From: Lunularia cruciata
Taxonomy: Eukaryota > Streptophyta > Marchantiopsida > Lunulariales > Lunulariaceae
Assembly: GCA_948567375.1 (NCBI GenBank)
Contig: OX419756.1
Span: forward strand, 27,072,552-27,136,551
Direction of reading: 5' to 3'
DNA length: 64,000 bases
A program made the position numbers and the translations under genes. Below are positions 23,152-35,100 of this stretch, piece by piece (positions within the stretch are counted from its first letter, which is position 1; each line of letters starts with the position of its first letter). The notes beneath the pieces were generated by a model. It was not told the DNA's origin and did no database searches. It was given only the letters and a program-made list of their open reading frames with translations.

Positions 23152-26100
23152 CTAGCACACAGAAAGTAAGAGTAACAAGAAACACAGTAAGAAGCGAAGG
23201 CATCATACTTCCTCTTCCTAGAATTTGTGAACAAGAGAAGTAAGAATCACCCCCTACTGGAATTAGAGCTCCCTCAAAGAAGCAGAAGAGAAAGAAGCGC
23301 TCAAGAGTTCCTGAAAGATGACGCAGTAATGCCCTTTATGGCATGATCCTTTCTCTTTGTCCCCAAGGAACTGATTGGAATGGCTACACGTCCCCATCCT
23401 CGTGGCTAATGATGTAATGCGTGATGGAAAGCAAAAGCTGTTCTATCCATTTTGTGAAATTCTCGCAACCACAAGACTGGACTTGAATGTCCTCGCATAT
23501 TGGCATTGCGCTGAGTTCCTCGTAGCGAAAGACAACTAAACTTTATCCTCGTGACTAATGAAACATGCTAAACATTGGTAATACAGCTCCTGTAAAAGAC
23601 GGGCGTCTTGGGGTTGGATTATAGGTATATTTAGTATTGTACCCAGAGCAACGACCATCATTGCAAGCACAAGAAAGGTCCAAACATACCCGTTTGATGG
23701 ACAATAAACGTGCTCGATACACTTCCTCCATGGCCAAAAACTCCTCTTCGGACATGCCTGGTTCTCCGGCACTGGTTTCCAATTTATCTACAGTCCCCAT
23801 CATACTCAATTGTTACTTTCATGCGCAACAAACCAAATTCAAACAAAGCAGACTTCGAACGAAAACTTTCACTGCGATTATACAGCAGGGAGGTGGACAG
23901 AATATATTGGTATATGAGAGCAGAAGCCGTTCTGGAAACGGGTTATCAAGAACTCATGAAGTGCACATATCCGATAAACAACATGTACTTGAATCACAAT
24001 GCTAGAGTAGTATTAAAGCTTTGATGTAAAATGCATCGAAAGTAACCTGCAGCAAAGGCATAAGTGCAACAAAGTAACCCGCAGCAAAGGCATAAGTGCA
24101 AGAAATTGAGAATAGCGTACTGCCAATGGACAGTAAAGAACGTGAAATCGAGAGCAGCAATGCCAACGTTAGCGAGGGATAGAAAGCTTGATGTAAGAGT
24201 CCGCCAGTAAAAAAATGAAACCGAGAGCAGCAATGCAGAATATATGGACAGAATATATGTTGCCAGCCTCGTCGTTCAAGAAATTGAAAACAGCAATCCA
24301 GAAACAGCTCCCTTGCAGGAGAGCCAAGTAACTGCGGATGATATATAGGTCCCAATGACTAGGATGCAATGGCGATGTATGAGTAGAACAATCTTTGAGT
24401 TTATCTACTTTACATCCAAATATTAGTGGATACATTACTGAATTATTTAGACCTAGTTAGCGCGTATACTTATTTCGACTGTTAATAATTCAGAACCACT
24501 AAAATGTCCAAAAGCCACCGTTGGGTCAAGAGACACCGAGAATAACAGTTTTTTCCGGACTGTAATAGTTTGTTCGCACTTTCTTAGAATGAAGGTCCTG
24601 AAAATAGTCCTACCACTTTGGCGCCTTTTTAAAAGTTTCTTATGCTTGTCGATTGCTGTCTTCTGCTCCAATAGGGATCTCTGAAGGAGAAGTCCAACAA
24701 TGTACATACATTCAGGTCAGACAGTGCAAATACAGAGATTTGGAGAACCAGCACGAAGAAGATCAACCTAAAACATCAAGAGATCCTTCATCTGAAAGGA
24801 CTCCAACAACAATAGAATTGCTAAAAGGAGGGAGTTTTAACGATTAGTGAAACTAATAACAACTCAGAAAATGAGCAGATACATAAGTAATGAACAGATG
24901 ACATGCGAGAAACTTACTAATCGCGCTTGAATATCCTTGAGTGCCTGACCGTCTTCCCAAACCTCAGAGATCACTGTTCCTGCCCTGAACACGCCCGTAC
25001 ATTCGATTGAGTTTATCATCACAGATGTATAGGATAATGAAATGATTTGCTCACTAAACCAAATTCCTGTAAGGATCGACTTCACAACCACAACTGATCC
25101 TTGACTCAATGAGCACCCTACTGAATGAAAGAACTTGATTGCTATGAGGAATAAGATCACCTCATTCGGTAATGCTGTCATAAAAAACAATCAACACAGT
25201 TATCTTTAACCGAGAGGACTAAATGCTTTACCTCATGACACCTACGCCACCAAGGCGGATTACATCTTGCCGGACTTTAGTTCGGGCCTCTTGTCTGTCA
25301 CTCCTAGCTACAGCAATTAAAAGATCCGAAACCACCTTCAATCGCTGCACAACAGGTCATGAAGGTTACTTCCAAATAATTTCTGCTTCTCCTTTTGTGC
25401 ATTAAATAACAGGTGCACCTTCCTGAGTAGCTTTGGTTACTAATTACTGAAACAAGCGATCGCAGTATCTCGTGCCCAATTCCCTTCTAGCTGCTGGACA
25501 TTTCTTTGGGTTCTCTTGTGTTTTAGTCATTTTGATAGGCATTTAAAATCTTGGCGGAAGGTTGAGAGACCAGGGCCGTGTGAAAAGTACTCCTATCAAC
25601 TCCCACACCGGTGCGATGTGCTTCATCCACCTAGACGAAAATCCGTCACTGCTTTGGAAGTAAGTGCTTCGCACAGATAGTTAATGATGCATGGTTTGCT
25701 CTATAGATCCCAATTATTACCTAAAGACGCATGCCAGGAACATAATAACAAGAAAGGAGTAAAAGGGAACCTGGTGTTCACGAAGTTGGTCTTGCTCCCT
25801 CAATTCTTTTAGTTCCTGCATCACACGTCGGTTGGCACCAGTCGCTTGAATTAAGGGTTAATCGTGGTTAATAAGTCATGTGGAATATTTAACAAAGCAG
25901 ATGTAGAACGACCAGAGACAACAGTGTTGAAGAAATTGGCTCTTGATCTAGTGCCTTCCTAAACAGCTTGAGTAAGTAAACTAGGTTGGGAAGTGAGAGA
26001 CACCTTCTCCAACTGCTGGCAGGTCTGTTGAGTCTCAGTAGTTTCTTGTCGAGCTTTCACTACTTCTTCCTGAGATGACGCAGCGCTCAGCTTCAAAGAG

Positions 26101-29100
26101 TCGATCTCATCCTGTCAATTATGTTCGTTGTTAGTCTCGAGCACTTTCCCTGCAACTTCACATGCTATGAAAGACCCTACTTAACCAAAAAAATTTACCC
26201 TTTAATGACCTCTTCCAAGTTCACTTCCCAATATATGGCCACTGTTCAAACAACTTGTCTATGCTCTGAATATATCTAATCAGTAATAGTCCTACAGTAC
26301 ATTAAGTTCTAGAAACCTTGCAAGTTGGTGAACCATCGTGTAAGGTATAGACTTGATTTCCTAGAGATGATAATCTTCCAATCCTCACAGAAAATCGTGA
26401 TGGTAGGTGAGGTTCGGATCAGAGTAATGAAGGGATGAAGATCAAGCACTGGTCTCCTACCAGCAGTCGTGCTCTTTCTTCCCCGTCAATTCCTTTGATT
26501 GCTTCGATAGATTCCTGAGCAACTAACAGCAAAAGAATTTCATTATCAAGTTCATTGACGTGAAGCATACTTCATAACCTCATTGACAGGAAAAGACGAA
26601 GATCAAGAAGATTCAGTATAAAGAATATAAAGATAAATTAACTACCCAGAGCAAGAGAGATCCAGGCGTGACAGGAGATTACTTTAATCTAGATGATTCT
26701 AAGCACTTGCATTAGTTGATCGACGGCAACAGATTACAGTTCTACTTCTTCACCTTTCCCTTTAATTGTCTTGGTAAGAGGGCTCCATTGTTACATACAT
26801 ACTGTACGGTCCAACATAGCCAGCATAAACAGCCGAGAGAATGTGATTAGAGACCAGATTTTCAGCAAGCAAATACAGCAGAAAGGTCTGTGTTTGGGAC
26901 AAGATAGGAGATCGGCTGGTCAACTTGTAGTCGGTAACATCGGAGATGGCTAGTAATCTCCTAACCAGATAGATTGGTACTTTACTGCTCAAAATACTGT
27001 ACTAAACGGGACCCACTATCCAATTATGTGGTGTGGAGCATGGCGGAGTATCTCCCTTTTAATGTGGGCTGTGATAGTAACAAAGGTGTGTTCAGTGTGC
27101 ATAGAACAGCTCACCTGTGTCAAAGGGCCGTCATCACAACTCCAAGGCATGTCACTTCCAAGTCCTATATCTGCATCAGCCTTCAGGTAAGACCAGCCAA
27201 GGGTACCAGGTTGAATACAAAGTCTATAGAACTCTTGATTCAGAAGCTGGCCCAGCAGACAAGACTCCCGTTGGTTGAGGAATATTGATCCAGTCATGGC
27301 AATTGGGACTATCTTCTACCAAGTCATGGCAGCTAAGAGATCGTTGAGGATTCTCTCATATAAACCAGTCACCCAGACAAGAGGCATCTTGCCATGCCTC
27401 TTAGTCAGGAGCACCTGAAACTTGTTTTGGATCCACAGCTTTAAAGCTTCAAGTTACCATGTATACATGCAAGGTCGTACGTGGAATCAATTCCATGTAA
27501 CGACGCATGTACCTGGTAACTGTTCCCTATGAACAGTTAAGCTTAGGGACTTTTCACGGCTATTTTGGGGCAACAAAACTCAAAATTAGCTCCCACTATT
27601 TGTCGGGGTTATAAAAACCTTTTGAGACATAGTATAAGTGTCCAGAATTATCATAGAATATCCAGACCATACCAGCTCCAGGCACCAGATTCTTATCAAA
27701 GTTCCGAATCCCAAATACATCTAGTGTAGTTTTTTCTCAGCGTGAAATTCCAGATAAACCTGAAAGTTAAGACACTTCCAGCTCAAGGTAAGTAGATCTA
27801 CTTTATAGCTTGATTTACCTTGTGCAAACTTGGCCTCTACTCAGCATCAATATACTTACTAACATAAATGAATGAGTGTGAATGATATACTCGAACCTTG
27901 ACTTTGTATGTACGAGTTTTACTGAGCCCTTGTCCTCGACCCCTCCCTCGTTTCCTGCTTCGACTGTCCTCTCGATCACCAACATCCTGTGGTTCACATG
28001 ATTCTTCATAGTACCGCCTTCCTTCTGCCGCTTCCTAATTGGTAAGAACCAAGAAAGTCAATCTGAAGTCATAAGTCCAAACTGACTAACTCAAGGACAC
28101 TCTCTAGTATTCAGTTGCTCCTCCATTGTAAATTAGTTCCTAAGGGGTTCTCCAGCTTTAGTATGATACAGAACTTTGGGGGGCTCAAGTCGTGTACATT
28201 CGCCTCTTGAGGAAGTCATGATAATTCCATGAAAGAAACACGACGGAAAGTTTGAGAAGATATTGCATCTAATACATCCATAATGTGACGAAGAGAAAGT
28301 CATATATACGAGAAATATCTTCTTCAATAACAAGATACTCTAAGAACTGGTCATGCTATAAGAACTTTCACACCTCAAAATTTAGACGCTGTATGCGCAT
28401 AACAAACAAGGTTCATCATTTATTTACTTTGGAAACAATGAATGATATGAATAAGATATATTCTACAATATCAGTAGTGGGTAACCTTGAGGAGAAGCAT
28501 ATTTAATAATGGAACATATTTGAGACATGGGCGCAGAAGCTGTTCGAAGAATGGGGGATCCAGAACCCACTAAGTATGGGACCGAGAACGGGCATATGAA
28601 ATGCATGCATGACCGTATGCAAATTGAAATGAAGTCAAATGGAATACAGAACCCGGTTCCATACCCACATCTGACACGACTGACTCTGACATGGTAACCT
28701 AGTAAAGATCGTCATTACTATCAATCGAGCCGTAGGCTTGTGCGTAAGTCTGCGTACAGGGGTTAGTATGATGTTTGTGAAGCATAGATACCTGCAGTAC
28801 ATTGTAAGTGCGAGCAAATGTAACTTTGAGAGAGAAGCATGGGGATGTCAGTGCATAGAACAGTAACTGTCCAGAGTCTCAAAATATTATGAGACGCTAT
28901 TATGGGCGATGAGAAATTCTGAGTAATGGAACATAGAACCGTTATAAACAACGGGTTCCGTACCCATGTTTGACCGGACTGACTTTCACCTTTGACAGGT
29001 AACTTGGCAAAAGTATTCATAACTGTCAGTTACATAGAGAGGTAAGCATAAGTATGTCAGCATGCATACAGGGGCTAGTGCTATGGTGTCTTAGATGATT

Positions 29101-32100
29101 ATCTAAGGTGTGATGCAAATCACGTAATGAAACATAGAACCCGTTGTAAAACGACCCGGTTCCATAACCATGTCTGACTATAGAAAGGCAAGTATGTGTA
29201 AACCTGCACTCAGGGTTACCCGAACATTTACTTAACTTATTATTGAAGTGCTTGCAACATTTTCTAAGTCTGAGCAACTGAAAAATTGTAGAAATGAAAA
29301 AAATGCAAAGATGATTTAGGAAGAACATGTCAAGAATAAGTTAGTGCACAGGAGAAACGCCAATCTCATAAAAGTTAGGAGATCGTCCCCAGAGTGAGTG
29401 TCTGGATACTGGGATCTACCCCTGCATGCTCTATGTCGGCACGAGTCCCCAGAGCGAGTGTCTGGATACTGGGATCTACCCCTTCATGCTCTATGTCGGC
29501 ATGAGTCGTTCAACACTTCAAAAATACAAAAAGTAAGACTCAGACTTTGTATAGTAAGTCTGAGCAAAAACACCTCCGCTTCACCAGTGCCCTGCACAAG
29601 TGTCGAGATAATGTCGGTGTCTCCGGTCCCGAGTTACTGTTTGTTTGCTCATGAGTACCAAGGCAAACTCGGGTCTTCCTAGAAGTATCGCTCGACTGAG
29701 AAAAAATGGGAACGTGGAGGCCAGATTTAGCTGTAACCTCTATTGACATCATAGAATATCAAAGAGGAGATTCTGAATCTGTAAAATGCAGAGTAGCAGA
29801 GAAAGAACTCATATTCCAGCAATCGGGTTGTAAGGTAAGAAAAATAACTGACCTGGAAATAATCTGTAGGGTCAGAAATGGGAAGAATATCTTCTAAGAA
29901 TACCTGTAGGGTGAAGAGTTGAAGAGTAGGGTGTGATGCATAAGACAGAGTGAGTGCGAGCAAGTGTAACCTTTTGTAACGTCTTGACATCATCATAGTG
30001 TTAGTATTGGCACAACTCTTCAAACCATCACAACATCACAGACAGCACAACTCTCAAGAATAGTCATTAAGCGCCCCTGGAGCAAGTGTATGAGGACAGG
30101 GATTTGCCCTGCATGCTCTATGTCAGCATGAGCTTGTCAACACTACTACACACAACAGTCTCCCGTCGTAAGTCTGCTCGACAAACCCTACGACTTCGTC
30201 AGTGGCCTAGCAGTGCCGAGATAGCTGGATGCCAATGCCAGAACCCCTCTGTCCCGAGGCTTTTATACTTTTGCTTCACGAGTGCTAAGGCAAACTCGGG
30301 TCTTCCTGAAGGTGTTGCTCAGTAAAACCAAACGACGTGGTACGGAACCGAGGACATGCATATAGAAGTAATGAAATGCAAGTATGAACGTATCCAAATT
30401 GAATTGGAGGTAACCTAAAGCAAGGAAGTACACAACGGAAGATAGGCGAAATGCAAATCATATTGTTTAAAGCAATACAGAACCGTTGTAAACAAACTAG
30501 TTCCATACCCACGTCTGACTGGACTGACTCTGGCAATTTGACAGTAACACGGTAAAGATCGTCATAACTGTCAGTTACATAGAGAAAGTAAGCATGCATA
30601 TGTCTGCATATAGAGGTTAGTGTAATGGTGTGATGCAGAGGTACTTGCAGTACAGTGTGAGTGCGAGCTGGTGTAACCTTGAGAAAAAGCATATCGTTGT
30701 GACACCATCATAATGTTAGTGCATTAGACATAAACAGCACCAGTCTCAAGAACAAAATCCCCCCCCCCCCCCAAGCGAGTGTATGAGGACTGGGATTAGC
30801 TCCGATATGCTCTATGTCAGCATGAGCCCGTCAACATTACAGTACACAATAAGAAAGTAGCAGTCTTTCAAAGTAAGTCTGTACGATAACACGTCACGAC
30901 TTCAACGTAACGTGAGAACATATCTGTAGGGTGACAATAATTATTGGTATGCGGAAAGTAAATTACAGAGAGCATGTGCAGAATGTACAAAGCTAAATAT
31001 GTGAGAACAAGTCTAGCAGAAATATTGTGCAGTTAAGTAGACGTATTCACACGTTGCAGATAGCAGACCCAAATTCAGTATGAACCATAAAGGCAATGGG
31101 GGCAATGGATGTTAGTGAGAATGAAAGTAAGTCCTTAACTAATTTGCGGTATATTGCAGTAACACAGGACTGTTAGTGGACGAGTGGGGAATGTATCATG
31201 AATACGAATTCAGTACATGTTACGTAATGAAATACAGAACCCCTAGTGAACAACCCGGTTCCAAACCCACGTCCGACATGGACGGAATCTGAATCTGACA
31301 TATGATGGTAACCGAGTAAAGATCGCCATAGCATATCATTTATATACATACGCATTCCGTACATAGTATAGATTACGTGGGTGGATAACCAGTACATATT
31401 CAAAAAATTGGTTTTTTACAATGCTATGCGTTTTGAGGAGAAGCATATATGAAATTTTACTTCAAGAACCAGATGGTAGATGATCTATTATGTAATGATA
31501 GATGACATATGCATGTTGTAGAAAGATAGATGATATTGAGAAATGAGATATTGAGAAAGATGACATATGCACGATGTTGAGAGATTAGTTGAAGCAGAGA
31601 GAAACCTCTAAGTGAGTTCCGCCGTTTTCGGCCCCGTCCATCATTGTCTTCCTCTTCCGGGGATTTGCCTGCAGGCGAAATCCGTGACACTCCTGCAATT
31701 AAAATGATGCAGATATCAGAAACTTTACTTAGTGGGTTGATATAGAAATAGTTCAGAAGCATCTCAAAGTTACTTGGCTAGCACAACCAACTTCATGGCT
31801 GCACAAAGAAGTCAATGTGACCAACTTCATCGGTAAAGTCTAGAGATTTGCGATGTTGCGCTTGTTATGTAAATATACCACTATGTTTCTAAAAGCATAT
31901 TGTAAAAACAGTACATAATGAGTAACGGAATATAGAACCCATTGTAACCAACCGAGTTCCATACCCACGTACAAGTAGTACATATGTTGGACTAATGGGA
32001 AGCCGTTCATGGAACAGGTGATCCACAACCCACATAGGACCGGATTTGACGCATGCATAGAGATGGTAATGGAAGAAATGTAAGAAGCAATACACGTACA

Positions 32101-35100
32101 CCAGAAGAAATGCAAGCAAAAAAAAAAAAAAAATAAGTAAACAAAGACAGAGCGGAACCTAATCTAAATTCTTAGAGGACAAAAGCAAAAGAATTACTTC
32201 TATGATTTCATGCAACAGCGAAAACATGCAAGAACGAATTCGGTAGAAAACAGAACCAAAAAATTGATAGCTTCTTGAATCGCATCCATAGTTTTCGACA
32301 AGCAGTCATTTGATAAAAACAAGCAAGCTTTGTCAAGCAAATACACACGAAGCAAGGGGAATACAAGGAAAACTCAATGAAAAAAGTAGAGAAAATTGTG
32401 GAGTAGGGCGAGGTGTGATGGGATAGATATAGAGAAATGATGGGATTGATAGCTTCCTGAAGCGCATACGTAGTTTTTGGTAACCACCGTCTTTTGAGAA
32501 AAACAAGCGAGCTTTGTCAAGCAAATACAAAGGAAGAAAGGGAAAAACAAGGAGAACTCAATGAAAAAAGTAGAGAAAATAGTGGATTAGAGCGAAGTGT
32601 GATGGGACTCGATAGTATATATCGAATCATGCCCTATGAACGCATGATCCCCGAAACACTAAACAGTATAGGGAAACTGTCAGACTGTCATAGTAAGCTT
32701 GCACATAGGCAGCCGGGTGCCCGTAGGCACTCCCGGCTTCATCAGTGCCCTAAGGGGCGTAGAAATAGCTAGGCAATGTATCCCTCTAGTTCTGTTCGAA
32801 AGCTTACGAGCAAGGCAAACTCAGTTGCTTCCAAGAGTGCCGCTTGGCACGCTTGGAAGAACATGCAGTACAAAATGATAGAACGTAAAGAGAAAGGTGA
32901 TAAAAAATACAGAAAGAGAAGTATGCACAAAGGATGAGATAGAAGACGTACCTTGGCAATACCTGAAAAAGCATAGCTTGGTACATTGTGAATGACAAGC
33001 ATACAGAAATTGCCACATGTGAAGGGCGAGAATAACAAAAAAGAAAGAGGCAAGAGCTGAGAAAAAATATCGAGAAGAGAAGAGACAAGAAATAATAGAA
33101 GAGCAGGAGAGAACATGAGAGATCATTTGAGTAAAAGAGGCGAGTGACAAGCGGATCCCATGTAAGAAATGCAAGTTCCCTATCACAGAGTACAAATGGT
33201 AAGAGTCCAGCAATATGTGTATCATGCGTTGTTACAGAAAAGACAACAGTAAGGGGTGACTCTGTGTGTACGGGTTAACTATTGGCGGGCTTGGACAAAA
33301 GCTCCCCGCGTATTTAAGAGAACCAAGTTTCTCAAGTCTCTGTAATGCTGAGGCCGGTATAACTATATCACTATATCGGTATCAACAGCAGTAGAGAACA
33401 GATATACATCATGTAATCGATCAGTGCTAAGTAAAGCATGTAACGAAATAGACAAGCTGTAATTGAAGACCACGAGTCAAAACTAAACCAATCAAGAGAA
33501 CTGAAATTGGCAGACTGGACAGAAAACATCTCTAAGAACCATGAAGCAAAACAACAAATGTGAGTTGGAGCGAAGGGGAAGAGAGTGGAAGGTCTCTAGG
33601 CTGAGAAGGAGTGAAGCGTCAAATGAACTATGTAGTACATATATGCACAACAAGAAGCCCGAATCATGAGCTAATGTCAATGAAACCTGCTTGGGAATTC
33701 CAAGGATAAACGTTCTTTCCACAAAAAAGTCAAAAACATGACTTCGAGTGAAGGAGATAGGCAATTGTCACTGGAACATACCATGACGTATTAAGCATGC
33801 TGAAAAGTGTGAGCATATTTGTGACTTAAATGGAGAAAGCAACAGAATGAATATATGACTCAGAAAGACTATAGGGACCTAAGTATGAGCTCAACAGGAG
33901 ATTGAAAAGCTGGTAGACGTGCAGATCAGAAGCACTGAAAACCAAATAGGGACTGGCACGAAAGGTTAAGACAACATCTACAGCACTTAACTGGTGGTCC
34001 AAGAACAAACACACGGAAGAATGTAGTAGGGAGCGGAGACATTTACCCTTCATGACCATAATCGTATATCCAACCATACTACAGGTAATTTGACCAAGGA
34101 ACTTATTTTTGAACACCTTGTTTTGTTATAAGGTCCTTCTTAGTAACCCGTCAGAGTGCAGCTTTCATGAAATAATCTTCTTCCTGAAATCCATTTCTTG
34201 ACCGTCCAGTTCCAGTGTGGGCAGCCCAAACAACCGACGCGGAGCGCCGAGACATTAATTTCCTACAGAAAACAAGGGCCGCTTTATCAAAACCATAAGA
34301 TGGAATTGGCCTCTCCAAGCTCCTTGTTTCACAGATCGCATCCCCTTGAACGGACGGTCTTCTTATGTGGCAATACTTATCTATGGTTATGTTCATCTCT
34401 AAGTGGGTGGATAAGTACAGGACCTTAGGATCTATTCGCAACTTAATACCCATGAATGGATAAATTCTACGGTGCTTAAAGCACCAACCTGCTCTGTGTT
34501 CCTGTAACTGTCCTGACATCACTGAAAAGACTCAACCTTGTTGGGTATAGAGAAATGAGGACAGAAGCCGTTCCTCGAACGGGAGATCCACAACTCATTG
34601 AATGCAAATGAGATGCAAGATATGTAAAGAATACAAGATTGCGAACATCTGATCGAAAGAAAGCATAAATAAACATAACCTGGAAACATATCAAAAGATC
34701 CCTATATAACAGTAACATGCATCCGAAAAGCGGAAACAGAACAATAGTGCATGTAGATAACTTGTTCAAACTTGTTGGGTAGCACAGAATCGCACACATG
34801 CATTGAGACAAATACGGGTATGGTAGACACGGAGAGTCCACGACCACAGAGAGTGCAAAGATCAGAGAAGGTGTTGTGTTATGGGCAGAAAAGGGACATA
34901 AAAAAAACTCGAGAATAAAGCATCCAAAGGGGACATTTATGAGCCCCGCCATCTGTGCCTCGAGAGCAAAGCATGTTCACGCATTTATATTCCCATGTTA
35001 AACATGCTGTCAGATGACATAACAAATCTTTCTTGTCCGACAGGCTCTAAGTCTGGACATTCGATGTTGTCGAGATATGCTTCTGCATTTACACAGAAGA

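Noticed and set aside
27296-27427. Possible extra exon preceded by TTTCAG (minus strand)
   Set aside because: The translation ([14 protein letters not shown]) does not resemble any plant TSL segment, and the flanking exons already join in phase without it.
29386-29505. Two near-identical 60-bp units, considered as a CRISPR or satellite array
   Set aside because: Only two adjacent units without spacers, in an intron of a eukaryotic gene; they belong to the modular repeats of intron 2.
30759-32133. C14 run (30759-30772) and A16 run (32118-32133)
   Set aside because: Ordinary homopolymers; the A-run has no target duplication or retrocopy upstream that would make it a poly(A) tail.
33300-33385. 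TATTTAAGAG followed by CGGTATCAACAGCAG, resembling an LTR end plus tRNA-Met primer site
   Set aside because: The primer-site match is poor, no partner LTR or pol text was found, and it lies inside intron 1.
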